DNA from: Winogradskyella epiphytica
GTDB lineage: Bacteria; Bacteroidota; Bacteroidia; Flavobacteriales; Flavobacteriaceae
NCBI RefSeq assembly: GCF_003217215.1
Contig: NZ_QJTD01000007.1
Span: 1 to 64,000 of the forward strand
Direction: 5' to 3'
Length of the DNA: 64,000 nt
Positions 35,363-44,394 of the stretch are shown piece after piece. The translations under genes and the position numbers were made by a program. The notes under the pieces were generated by a model, which was not told the origin of the DNA, did no database searches, and saw nothing but the letters and a program-made list of their open reading frames with translations. How positions within the stretch are numbered: the first letter of the stretch is position 1; each line of letters begins with the position of its first letter.

Positions 35363-35776
35363 TTGAATAAAGATGACCACTTCACGATTTCTAAATTAAC
35401 TGAAGAACAGCAAACAGAATTAGACACCCTTCTAAAAGAGGTAATCCCTGCTGAAAAATTTTCAGTTCAGTTAGAAGCAATGGATAGTGATGCCTCTCCA
35501 TTTATAATTACGCAGCCAGAATTTATGCGTAGAATGAAAGAAATGCAAGCTACTGTTGGCGGTGGAATGTTTGGAATGGGTAATATGCTAGAAATGTATA
35601 ACCTAGTTGTAAACACAAACTCTGATTTAGTTGGTGAAATTTTAAATACGAAGACTAAAAAGAAACAAGAGCGTTTAATTTCGCAAAGTTTAGATTTAGC
35701 ACGTTTATCTCAAGGCCTTTTAAAAGGTGAAGAGTTAACTAACTTTATCAAGCGTAGCTACGATATGATAAAATAA
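35363..35776 (+). pseudogene. duplicated 3' fragment of htpG
   Basis: Bases 35384-35776 repeat 34179-34571 (393 bp) with 9 substitutions and no gap, ending at the same stop codon. Seven substitutions are synonymous; the other two change Gly564 to Val and Pro575 to Leu in htpG numbering. The open frame from a TTG at 35363 would give a 137-residue copy of the C-terminal dimerisation domain, without the ATPase or most of the middle domain. Its own terminator follows at 35811-35843. It is most simply a non-functional remnant, though a dimerisation-domain peptide could in principle bind HtpG. Confidence 0.85.
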
Positions 35777-35810
35777 TAGATTTTTTTGTAGACAAAAACC
35801 TTAAATAAAG

Positions 35811-35843
35811 AAACCATCTCATTCATTTGAGGTGGTTTTTTTT
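35811..35843 (+). terminator. terminator after the htpG fragment
   Basis: Stem AAACCATCTCA / TGAGGTGGTTT (one G-T pair) and a T-run. Similar in design and position to the terminator after full-length htpG but different in sequence. Confidence 0.75.
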
Positions 35844-35914
35844 GAATTTTAAAGATGCACTTTTCGTTGGGTTATTGCAAAATTAGGATTATCTTAATAG
35901 CTTATTTTTTACTG

Positions 35915-36508
35915 ATGAATTCGACACGTACACAAATTGAAAAAATATTCAATGACCTTAAACTTTCGGATAATGAGGTTAATCTTATAGCATCCGTTTT
36001 GCATAAAATGCAGGTAAAGAAAGGTACAATCTTACTTAAAGCAGGTGATGTTGTAGAGCATATGTATTATATAAATAGTGGATGTATGAGAACTTATCAT
36101 ATAGACGAAAATGGTAAAGAGCATACGATGCAGTTTGCTGTAGAAAACTCATGGATATCAGATTTTACTGCATTTTTTTCAGGCTCAAAAGCCCTGCTAA
36201 ATATTGAAGTTATACATGACGCTACCATTTACAGATTAGCAGCAAAAGACAAGCTTAGAATAACACAAAAAATTCCACAAATACAAAATTATATTAATAC
36301 AAAGCTAGAATTAATCTATACTATAATGCAAAAACGAATTCTAGCTAAGCTTTCACGAACAGCTTCTGAACAATATATTGACTTTATAACGGCCTACCCT
36401 GACATAGAACAAAAGGTTAAAAATTACCATATTGCATCTTATTTAGGTATTACTACAGAAAGTTTAAGCAGAATTAGAAAAGAATTGCAAAACACTAAGT
36501 TTTATTAA
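35915..36508 (+). CDS. Crp/Fnr-family transcriptional regulator
   Basis: A 197-residue regulator with an N-terminal cyclic-nucleotide-binding-like beta barrel (KKGTILLKAGDVVEHMYYINSG) and a C-terminal helix-turn-helix (ASYLGITTESLSRIRKEL). The start at 35915 is preferred over 35855 because the sequence between reads as an unrelated hydrophobic tail. The typical cAMP-binding residues are not obvious and no FNR cysteines are present, so the signal is unknown. It stands alone, followed about 90 bp later by a terminator. Confidence 0.88.
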   Translation: MNSTRTQIEKIFNDLKLSDNEVNLIASVLHKMQVKKGTILLKAGDVVEHMYYINSGCMRTYHIDENGKEHTMQFAVENSWISDFTAFFSGSKALLNIEVIHDATIYRLAAKDKLRITQKIPQIQNYINTKLELIYTIMQKRILAKLSRTASEQYIDFITAYPDIEQKVKNYHIASYLGITTESLSRIRKELQNTKFY

Positions 36509-36970
36509 CATACATCAATTTTTATTTAAAATACAATATTTATTTTTGTCAAACCTTACTAGGTAAATAGCATTTTCCCTAAGATTAATAGCCCTAAAAG
36601 CACGAGTTTAATATACTGGTGCTTTTTTTATTCCATTTTCTACCAAAAAAATTTAAGTCATTTCTTATAGTTCTACTATATTTTATTAGAAATACTCGCC
36701 TTAATCCAACTTTCTGATAACTTTTAAAACCTGAAGTCACATTTCCCTCTTATTTTTTGATGATTTGTAAGATTATTCATTTCATAATATAAAATATGTA
36801 GTCATTTTAGTATTTTTTATTAATGTGAAATGACGCTTCCTAATAATTTATGTAACTTTCACGACAACGTTGTAGTTCATCTTTTTAACAGAAAAAAACG
36901 AACACATCCATGAAAAAAACAGGTCAACAAACAATCTTAAATACATAAAAATCAACACATTCCACTTCTC
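36509..36970. other. 462-bp intergenic region, terminator and pyc leader
   Basis: Very AT-rich. It contains an exact -7-type box TATTTTTG at 36541-36548, an intrinsic terminator at 36599-36630 and, nearer pyc, TAACTTTC at 36853-36860, one mismatch from a -7 box. No protein-coding frame of note is seen. Confidence 0.5.
36599..36630 (+). terminator. terminator downstream of the Crp-family gene
   Basis: Stem AGCACGAGT / ACTGGTGCT (one mismatch), 7-nt loop, then seven T. It may end the Crp-family transcript or a short transcript starting near 36555. Confidence 0.65.
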
Positions 36971-39900
36971 ATGAAAATTAAAAAAATTCTTGTTGCCAAC
37001 CGTAGTGAAATTGCCATCCGTATTCTTAGGGCATGTGCCGAACTTAATATTGCTACAGTTGCGATTTACACCTATGAAGACCGCTATTCGCAACATAGAA
37101 ATAAAGCTGACGAGTCTTATCAAATTGGCGAAGACAACGATCCTTTAAAACCATATTTAGATATCGATGAAATTGTAGCCTTAGCTAAAGAAAAAAATGT
37201 AGATGCTATTCATCCAGGCTATGGCTTCTTATCTGAAAACTCTGAATTTGCCAGACGTTGTGCTGAAAATGATATCATATTTATCGGTCCAGATCCAGAT
37301 GTTATGGATGCTTTAGGCGATAAAATCACAGCTAAAAAAATTGCAGTAAAATGTAATGTTCCAATCATTGAAAGCAATAAGAAAGATTTAACCTCTTTAG
37401 ATATTGCGATTTCTGAAGCTAACTCCATTGGCTATCCTTTAATGCTTAAAGCTGCTTCTGGTGGTGGTGGACGTGGAATGCGTGTTGTTAGAAATAATGA
37501 AGACTTAGAACACAATTTTGATTCGGCAAAAAATGAAGCATTAAATGCTTTTGGTGATGATACCATGTTCTTAGAAAAGTATGTAGAAAATCCTAAACAT
37601 ATCGAAGTACAAATAGTAGCGGATAGACATGGAAATATTCGACATTTATTTGAACGTGATTGTTCTGTGCAGCGTCGTCACCAAAAAGTTGTAGAGATTG
37701 CACCTTCATACAATCTTTCTGATGAAGTAAAACAAAAATTATACGATTACGCTGTTTCAATCGCTGCTGAAGTCAACTATAATAATATTGGAACGGTTGA
37801 ATTTTTAGTGGACCAAGAAGATAATATCTACTTTATTGAGGTTAACCCACGAATTCAAGTTGAGCATACCGTAACTGAAATGGTCACTGGTGTCGATTTA
37901 GTAAAAACCCAGATTTTCGTTGCTGGTGGTTACAAACTATCTGATCAACAAATAAAAATATACGAACAAGACTCGTTGTCCACCTATGGTTTTGCCCTTC
38001 AATGCCGATTAACGACTGAAGACCCAGAAAATAATTTCACGCCAGATTACGGAAATATAACCACCTACAGAAGCGCTTCGGGAATGGGAATCCGCTTGGA
38101 TGCAGGAAGTATTTATCAAGGTTATAACGTGAGTCCATTCTTTGATTCCATGTTAGTAAAAGTTTCAGCCCAAGGAAGAACGTTAGATGGAGCTATCCGT
38201 AAAATGACACGTGCCTTAAAGGAGTTTAGAATTAGAGGTGTGAAAACTAATATTCACTTCTTACAAAATGTGATTCAGCATGATACCTTTAGAGAAGGAA
38301 AAGTGACCGTTAATTTCATTCAGAACACCCCATCATTATTCGAAATAAAATTACCACAAGATAGAACTTCGAAAGCCATAAATTTCCTTGCTGAAGTTGT
38401 AGTTAATGGTAATTCTGATGTAAAGAATATCGATAAAACGAAGGTTTTTAGAACAGCGAAAGTTCCTAAATACAAACGTGCAGATGCTTTTCCAAAAGGA
38501 ACAAAAGACTTACTTACAGAACTTGGTCCTGAAGCATTTTGCCAATGGTTAAAAGACGAAAAGAAAATTCATTATACAGACACTACAATGCGTGATGCGC
38601 ATCAATCTCTTTTAGCTACTCGTATGAGAAGTTACGACATGCTTAAAGTTGCGGAAAGTTTTGCTAAAAACCATCCAAACACCTTTAGTATGGAAGTTTG
38701 GGGAGGCGCTACATTTGATGTGTGTTACCGCTTTTTACACGAAAGTCCATGGACACGCTTAAGAGAATTACGAAAAGCTGTACCTAATATTTTATTTCAA
38801 ATGTTGTTGCGTGGCTCTAATGCCGTTGGATATAAAGCCTATCCCGATAATTTAATTGAGAAATTCGTAGAGAAATCCTGGGAAAATGGTGTTGATATTT
38901 TTAGAATATTCGACTCCCTAAACTGGGTGAAGGCTATGGAACCAAGCATGAATTTTGTTAGAAAAAACACAGGTGGTATTGCTCAAGCCGCGATTAGTTA
39001 TACTGGTGATATTTTAGATCCCAATCAAACTAAATATAACCTCAACTATTATACGCAACTCGCAAAAGATTTAGAAAATGCAGGAGCGCATATGATAGCT
39101 ATTAAAGATATGGCTGGTTTATTAAAACCTTATGCCGCTACGGAATTAGTAGGCGCATTAAAAGACACGGTAAATATCCCTATTCAATTACATACTCACG
39201 ACACCTCATCATTACAAACAGCAACCTACTTAAAAGCTATTGAAGCTGGTGTTGATGTCGTTGATGTGGCTCTTGGCGGACTATCAGGTTTAACGTCGCA
39301 GCCTAATTTCAATGCAGTTATAGAAATGATGAAAGGTCAAGAACGCGAGCATGATTTTAATATGGAGACCTTAAATCAGTTTTCAAATTATTGGGAAGAC
39401 ACTCGAGAAATGTATTATCCTTTCGAATCTGGTTTAAAAGCCGGTACAGCCGAAGTGTTTCAACATGAAATTCCAGGAGGCCAATACTCCAACCTTAGAC
39501 CACAGGCCATTGCTTTAGGTTTAGGGGATCGATTTGACGAAGTAAAGAAAATGTACGCCCAAGTAAATACCATGTTTGGGAACCTTATTAAAGTAACACC
39601 AAGTTCTAAAGTAGTTGGTGATATGGCAATTTTTATGGTGACCAACAATTTAACTCCTGAAGATGTGATGGAGCGTGGTGAAACGATTTCATTTCCAGAA
39701 TCAGTGATCAATTTCTTTAAGGGCGATTTAGGTCAGCCTGTTGGTGGATTTCCTAAAAAGCTTCAAAGTATCATTTTAAGAAATAAAGAAGCTTATACGG
39801 ACAGACCAAATGCTCATTTAAAACCTGTAGATTTCACTAAGGAATTTGCAGCCTTTAAGAAGAAATTTCAGCAAGGTTTTACTCGACCAATAGAGATGGA

Positions 39901-40423
39901 AGACTTTTTATCATATATGCTATATCCAAAAGTCTTTGAAACGGCACATGAGAATTACAAGAAATATGGAAATATAGCACTTATTCCAACCAAAGATTTC
40001 TTTTTTGGCATGAAGCTTCAAGAGGAAACTTTTATAACATTAGAACCAGGAAAAACCATTATTGTAAAGTTACTTTCTGTTGGTATTCCTAATGATGAAG
40101 GCGTTCGAACCGTATTCTTTAAGGTGAATGGTGAAAATCGATTTGTTGAAGTTTTTGATACCTCATTAAATATTCAAAAAGTTCAGAACGAAAAAATAAA
40201 TCGAGAGGATGCCAATCAGATTGGAGCACCATTACAAGGGTCTTTATATAAGGTTTTGGTAAAAAAAGGTACAATGGTTAAAGAAAACGATCCTTTATTT
40301 GTAATAGAAGCTATGAAAATGGAAACTACGGTTACCGCTCATAAAGCTGGAAAAATAAAATCGGTTAGCTTAGCTGAAGGTACTATGGTAAAACAAGATG
40401 ATTTAGTAGTAACTATGGAGTAA
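36971..40423 (+). CDS. pyc: pyruvate carboxylase
   Basis: Biotin enzyme converting pyruvate, ATP and bicarbonate to oxaloacetate, the main anaplerotic step here. In order: biotin carboxylase (1-450; GGGGRGMRVV and EVNPRIQVEHTVTE), carboxyltransferase (about 530-800; DTTMRDAHQSLLATRMR, with HTHDTS for metal binding), an allosteric linker, and the biotin carrier domain with Lys1116 in EAMKMETT. The single 1150-residue chain is the full-length alpha4 type. It stands alone with a long leader. Confidence 0.97.
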   Translation: MKIKKILVANRSEIAIRILRACAELNIATVAIYTYEDRYSQHRNKADESYQIGEDNDPLKPYLDIDEIVALAKEKNVDAIHPGYGFLSENSEFARRCAENDIIFIGPDPDVMDALGDKITAKKIAVKCNVPIIESNKKDLTSLDIAISEANSIGYPLMLKAASGGGGRGMRVVRNNEDLEHNFDSAKNEALNAFGDDTMFLEKYVENPKHIEVQIVADRHGNIRHLFERDCSVQRRHQKVVEIAPSYNLSDEVKQKLYDYAVSIAAEVNYNNIGTVEFLVDQEDNIYFIEVNPRIQVEHTVTEMVTGVDLVKTQIFVAGGYKLSDQQIKIYEQDSLSTYGFALQCRLTTEDPENNFTPDYGNITTYRSASGMGIRLDAGSIYQGYNVSPFFDSMLVKVSAQGRTLDGAIRKMTRALKEFRIRGVKTNIHFLQNVIQHDTFREGKVTVNFIQNTPSLFEIKLPQDRTSKAINFLAEVVVNGNSDVKNIDKTKVFRTAKVPKYKRADAFPKGTKDLLTELGPEAFCQWLKDEKKIHYTDTTMRDAHQSLLATRMRSYDMLKVAESFAKNHPNTFSMEVWGGATFDVCYRFLHESPWTRLRELRKAVPNILFQMLLRGSNAVGYKAYPDNLIEKFVEKSWENGVDIFRIFDSLNWVKAMEPSMNFVRKNTGGIAQAAISYTGDILDPNQTKYNLNYYTQLAKDLENAGAHMIAIKDMAGLLKPYAATELVGALKDTVNIPIQLHTHDTSSLQTATYLKAIEAGVDVVDVALGGLSGLTSQPNFNAVIEMMKGQEREHDFNMETLNQFSNYWEDTREMYYPFESGLKAGTAEVFQHEIPGGQYSNLRPQAIALGLGDRFDEVKKMYAQVNTMFGNLIKVTPSSKVVGDMAIFMVTNNLTPEDVMERGETISFPESVINFFKGDLGQPVGGFPKKLQSIILRNKEAYTDRPNAHLKPVDFTKEFAAFKKKFQQGFTRPIEMEDFLSYMLYPKVFETAHENYKKYGNIALIPTKDFFFGMKLQEETFITLEPGKTIIVKLLSVGIPNDEGVRTVFFKVNGENRFVEVFDTSLNIQKVQNEKINREDANQIGAPLQGSLYKVLVKKGTMVKENDPLFVIEAMKMETTVTAHKAGKIKSVSLAEGTMVKQDDLVVTME

Positions 40424-40566
40424 AGCTTTAATACTAAGTTCACGAATTCTCACTAATTTTCGCAGTAGCTTAACAGAAGTTGTAATTAAGCTTTCGTTCA
40501 TTGTATTGCATTAATTAGTGAGTTTCGTGTATAACAACTTAGAAACTCATTGTAATGCTTTTCCAT

Positions 40567-40574
40567 TACCTTTG
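40567..40574 (+). promoter_or_regulatory. -7 box for rlmF
   Basis: TACCTTTG, exact to the consensus. It lies downstream of the possible GTG start at 40518 and upstream of the TTG at 40596, so it favours the shorter protein. Confidence 0.5.
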
Positions 40575-40595
40575 CATTTTCAAACTATACACACC

Positions 40596-41552
40596 TTGCA
40601 GAAAAAAAAACCACATCCTAAAGTTAAATCAGAGCTTCATCCCAGAAGTCGACATAGAGAACGCTATAACTTCGAAGAACTTATTAAAAGTTCACCAGAT
40701 CTAGCCCCATTTGTCGCACCTAATAAATATGGCGATGAATCAATTAACTTTTTCAACCCTGATGCTGTAAAAGCATTAAACACCGCTTTATTGAAACACC
40801 ATTACAGATTAGAATATTGGGATATACCTCAGCATTATTTATGTCCTCCAATTCCTGGAAGAGCAGATTATATACATAATATCGCTGATTTATTAAAGGA
40901 GCATCAATCAGAAATCCCAACAGGTCAACACATAAAAGGTTTAGATATTGGTGTTGGTGCCAATTGTATATATCCTATTATTGGAAACCACGAATACGGT
41001 TGGTCTTTTATAGGTAGTGATACAGACGAAAAAGCCATTAGTTCCGCACAGTCAATAGTCACTAAAAACCCAAACTTAAAATCTCATATTGAAATCCGAC
41101 GTCAAGAACAGGCTAATGCCTTTTTTAAAGGTGTATTAAATCCTGATGAACGTGTGGATTTCACTATTTGCAACCCTCCTTTTCATGCCTCATTAGAAGA
41201 TGCAAAAAAAGCCAGTCTAAAAAAACTTAAGAATTTAAAGGGTCAACCAGATGTGAAACCTGTTTTAAATTTTGGTGGTCAGCAGAATGAATTATGGACA
41301 AAAGGCGGTGAAGCTCGTTTTGTAAAAGATATGATTTACGAGAGTAAACATTTTTCTAAGCAATGTTTATGGTTTACAAGTTTGATTTCAAAAGAAACCA
41401 CATTAAAACCAACTTATAAAATTTTACAAAAGGTGAATGCCACATTTGTAAAAACTATAGAAATGGGTCAGGGCCATAAGATAAGTAGATTTATTGCTTG
41501 GACATTTTTAACAGAACAAGAACAAAAGGATTGGGTAAAAGAACGTTGGTAG
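40596..41552 (+). CDS. rlmF: 23S rRNA (adenine1618-N6)-methyltransferase RlmF
   Basis: SAM-dependent methylase of A1618 in 23S rRNA. The family start HPRSRHRERYNFEELI follows shortly after residue 10; the SAM site is LDIGVGANCIYPII and the catalytic NPPF motif is in ICNPPFHAS. The start is set at TTG 40596 because the conserved region begins right after it and a perfect -7 box lies between it and a GTG at 40518; the residues added by the GTG look non-conserved. 318 residues from here. It precedes a DEAD-box helicase gene by 36 bp. Confidence 0.9.
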   Translation: MQKKKPHPKVKSELHPRSRHRERYNFEELIKSSPDLAPFVAPNKYGDESINFFNPDAVKALNTALLKHHYRLEYWDIPQHYLCPPIPGRADYIHNIADLLKEHQSEIPTGQHIKGLDIGVGANCIYPIIGNHEYGWSFIGSDTDEKAISSAQSIVTKNPNLKSHIEIRRQEQANAFFKGVLNPDERVDFTICNPPFHASLEDAKKASLKKLKNLKGQPDVKPVLNFGGQQNELWTKGGEARFVKDMIYESKHFSKQCLWFTSLISKETTLKPTYKILQKVNATFVKTIEMGQGHKISRFIAWTFLTEQEQKDWVKERW

Positions 41553-41563
41553 AACATTTCATC

Positions 41564-41571
41564 TACCTTTG
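41564..41571 (+). promoter_or_regulatory. -7 box for the DEAD-box helicase
   Basis: TACCTTTG, exact to the consensus, 17 bp before the start codon. Confidence 0.5.
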
Positions 41572-41588
41572 CAACAAATATAATACAG

Positions 41589-42824
41589 ATGTCATTTAAA
41601 GACTTAAACCTCATAAAACCGTTACAAAAAGCCGTTGAAGCTTCCGGTTACGTAGAACCTACTTTGGTTCAGCAACGCTCGATTCCACTAATACTAGAAG
41701 GAAAAGATGTTATAGTCTCAGCTCAAACTGGAACAGGTAAAACTGCTGCTTTTGCCTTACCAATATTGCAAAAACTCTATGACAAACAAGATACTCCAAA
41801 AAAAGGGAAGAAAATTAGAGCTGTAATACTGAGTCCAACACGTGAATTAGCCTTACAAATTCAACAAAATTTTAAATCCTATGCCGAGTTCACTAATCTA
41901 ACAACATTAGTAGTTTTTGGAGGAGCCTCTATTGAACCACAAATCGATGGATTAAAAAAAGGCGTTGATATTTTAGTAGCAACTCCTGGTCGACTACTCG
42001 ATTTACATAAGCAAGATTATATCAATCTAGATTATGTTGAAACTTTTGTATTAGATGAAGCCGATTTAATGTTAGATATGGGCTTTATTGATGACATTAA
42101 AAAGGTAGAACGCCTTTGCCCAGAAAATAAACAAACCCTTTTATTCTCGGCTACCATTCCAAATAAGATTGAAGAATTAGCCAATAGCATTCTTACAAAT
42201 CCTGAACGTATAGATGTTACACCAACAAAATCTGTAGCTAAAGACGTAGATCAACTCTTGTATTATGTTCCCAAACGCAATAAAATTGAATTGTGTTTAC
42301 ATTTAATTCGTAACACTATTGAAGGAAATGTTCTAATTTTTAGACGTACTAAATTTGGTGTCAACAAGCTTGAAGAGACGCTTCTTAAAAATGGATTCTC
42401 TGTAAATAGCATTCATGGTGACAAAGCTCAGAGTGAACGACAAACGGCCCTAAACAAATTTAAAAGTGGTTATGTAAAAGTGCTTATTGCCACAGATGTT
42501 GCTGCTCGTGGAATTGACATTAATGAATTAGATAACGTTCTTAATTTTGATATGCCTAATGTTCCAGAAACTTATGTTCATAGAATTGGCAGAACAGGAC
42601 GTGCTGGCCATACAGGAAAGTCCTATTCTATGTGTTCGGCAGACGAAAAAAGCTATGTAAAAGCTATTGAGAACTATATAAATGTATCTATTCCTGTTGC
42701 CACTGAACACCCTTACCCTTTAGATCCCAAAGCAAAACCTATAGTTCATAAGAAAAAAGGTAGTAAATATAAGAAAGGTCGTAAAAGTGAAGCTTCTAAA
42801 AAGAAGAAGAAACGATGGTATTAG
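41589..42824 (+). CDS. DEAD-box RNA helicase
   Basis: ATP-dependent RNA helicase of 411 residues. It has the Q motif near residues 20-30, motif I AQTGTGKT (45-52), PTRELA, DEAD, SAT and HRIGRTGR. The C-terminal 30 residues are a lysine-rich tail (KKGSKYKKGRKSEASKKKKKRWY, given here in part) that likely binds RNA. Close to the RhlE group involved in ribosome assembly and cold response. Placed next to rlmF, another ribosome-related gene. Confidence 0.92.
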   Translation: MSFKDLNLIKPLQKAVEASGYVEPTLVQQRSIPLILEGKDVIVSAQTGTGKTAAFALPILQKLYDKQDTPKKGKKIRAVILSPTRELALQIQQNFKSYAEFTNLTTLVVFGGASIEPQIDGLKKGVDILVATPGRLLDLHKQDYINLDYVETFVLDEADLMLDMGFIDDIKKVERLCPENKQTLLFSATIPNKIEELANSILTNPERIDVTPTKSVAKDVDQLLYYVPKRNKIELCLHLIRNTIEGNVLIFRRTKFGVNKLEETLLKNGFSVNSIHGDKAQSERQTALNKFKSGYVKVLIATDVAARGIDINELDNVLNFDMPNVPETYVHRIGRTGRAGHTGKSYSMCSADEKSYVKAIENYINVSIPVATEHPYPLDPKAKPIVHKKKGSKYKKGRKSEASKKKKKRWY

Positions 42825-42856
42825 TACAGTTGTTAGGCTTTAGACGTTAGATAATA

Positions 42857-42889
42857 AAAAAAGCACTTGATAAACTCAAGTGCTTTTTT
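42857..42889 (+). terminator. terminator after the DEAD-box helicase
   Basis: Fourteen-base-pair stem AAAAAAGCACTTGA / TCAAGTGCTTTTTT with a 5-nt loop. Confidence 0.85.
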
Positions 42890-43045
42890 ATTGATTATTG
42901 GTCTTAAGAAAATAAAAAGCATAATATTTTGTGACCAAGTATTTAATTCATCATCTTTAATGTCTGAAAATGGTGTAGTACATCTATTTTTAGGTCTTTA
43001 AAAAGACGCTAAGTTGACTTTAGTTCTTTAAACACAGATTTTATC

Positions 43046-44023
43046 ATGTCTAAAATTTTAATCATATTTCTGTTCCTTGGGCAGATTGCTTTTGCTCAAA
43101 TCACAATTAAAGATAGTATAACTAGCTACCCTGTAAGTTACGCCACTATTTCATTTGGCAACGGGAACGGGATTTTTGCCGATGATGAAGGCAAGTTCTT
43201 TTTCACTAAAAAACTATATCCAGATATTGATTCACTCTATATTTCGGCTTTAGGATTTAAAGACCTTCGTATGGCTACAAAAAATCTACCGAATCAATTA
43301 CTCATGACACCTGAAGTTTCAGAATTAGATGAGGTGCTTATTAAAATAAGTACAACAAGAAAATATAAAGAAGAAAAACTTAAACCATACTTAGACGACG
43401 ATTATTATAAATCTTGGCTACCTACTATAGAATCTGAAATTGCCGTTTACTTTCCTAAAACTACTTCAAAAGATCAAGAATTAAAATCTGTGATTTTTCC
43501 TATTGCGTTAGAATCGAAAGATTGGGAAAAACGCAAACGTTCTAATAGCGAGAAAAAGAAATTCTCAACCCTATTTAAAGTCAATTTTTATCAAAATAAC
43601 AATGGAGTGCCAGGTAAAGTTTTAACCTACGAAACTATTGTTTTTAGAGCCACAGAAAAAGATGGTGATGCTTATGAATTAAATGTGGATGATTATGATA
43701 TTTACATACCAGATGAGGGCTTTTTTGTATCATTACAAGTTTTAGGCTATACCAACAAAGCGGGAAAATTGCTTCCTAATAAAAAATATAAAGAGATTAC
43801 ATCTAGAAATGGTGAGGTTGTAAAGATTCCAACAAACTTTAGACCACTACTCCCATTTACAGATGAAATTGAAACCAAGAACACTTTTGTAAAACGAGTT
43901 TTTATCAACGGAAATAATTGGGTAAAATTTGACAGAGGAAATCAATTCAAGTCGAGCTTGTTAGACAAAAATCTATTTAATTATGGTATTGGCTTAGTAT
44001 ATAAAACTTATAAAGATGAATGA
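43046..44023 (+). CDS. secreted carboxypeptidase-like regulatory domain protein
   Basis: 325 residues with a signal peptide ending AFAQ (residue 18). Residues 20-90 form a carboxypeptidase-D-like/transthyretin-like beta-sandwich (ITSYPVSYATISFGNGNGIFADDEGKF), then SELDEVLIK, the pattern of the N-terminal domain of TonB-dependent proteins but without plug or barrel. The rest matches no domain I recognise. It overlaps the next gene by 8 bp, so the two are translationally coupled. Probably periplasmic or outer-membrane associated; function unknown. Confidence 0.75.
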   Translation: MSKILIIFLFLGQIAFAQITIKDSITSYPVSYATISFGNGNGIFADDEGKFFFTKKLYPDIDSLYISALGFKDLRMATKNLPNQLLMTPEVSELDEVLIKISTTRKYKEEKLKPYLDDDYYKSWLPTIESEIAVYFPKTTSKDQELKSVIFPIALESKDWEKRKRSNSEKKKFSTLFKVNFYQNNNGVPGKVLTYETIVFRATEKDGDAYELNVDDYDIYIPDEGFFVSLQVLGYTNKAGKLLPNKKYKEITSRNGEVVKIPTNFRPLLPFTDEIETKNTFVKRVFINGNNWVKFDRGNQFKSSLLDKNLFNYGIGLVYKTYKDE

Positions 44024-44369
44024 ACCCATTGGACTTTACCTCATGGCAGGAATGTATATGGTTGCAGGACTCATACATTTTATAAAACCGAAAATGTATA
44101 TGCGAATTATGCCTAAGTATTTACCTAATCATAAAGCTCTCGTCTATTTAAGTGGCTTAGCTGAAATACTTTTGGGTATTGGTTTATGTATACCTGTTTT
44201 AAAAACACTATCAATTTATGGCATTATTGCCATGCTTTCCGTATTCCTATTGGTTCACTTTTATATGCTTTCTGGGGAAAAAGCCTCGGCAGGAATACCA
44301 AAATGGATTTTAATTTTACGCTTGCCTTTACAATTTGGATTGATGTATTGGGCCTGGATGTATATATAA
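44016..44369 (+). CDS. DoxX-like small membrane protein
   Basis: A 117-residue protein with four predicted membrane helices. The block MYMVAGLIHFIKPKMYMRIMPKYLP and AEILLGIGLCIP fit the DoxX/DoxD-like family. Family roles in quinone-linked or redox processes are proposed but not settled. It overlaps the preceding secreted protein by 8 bp. Confidence 0.8.
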   Translation: MNEPIGLYLMAGMYMVAGLIHFIKPKMYMRIMPKYLPNHKALVYLSGLAEILLGIGLCIPVLKTLSIYGIIAMLSVFLLVHFYMLSGEKASAGIPKWILILRLPLQFGLMYWAWMYI

Positions 44370-44394
44370 GTTGGTTAGAATTAAAGTTTTTAAA

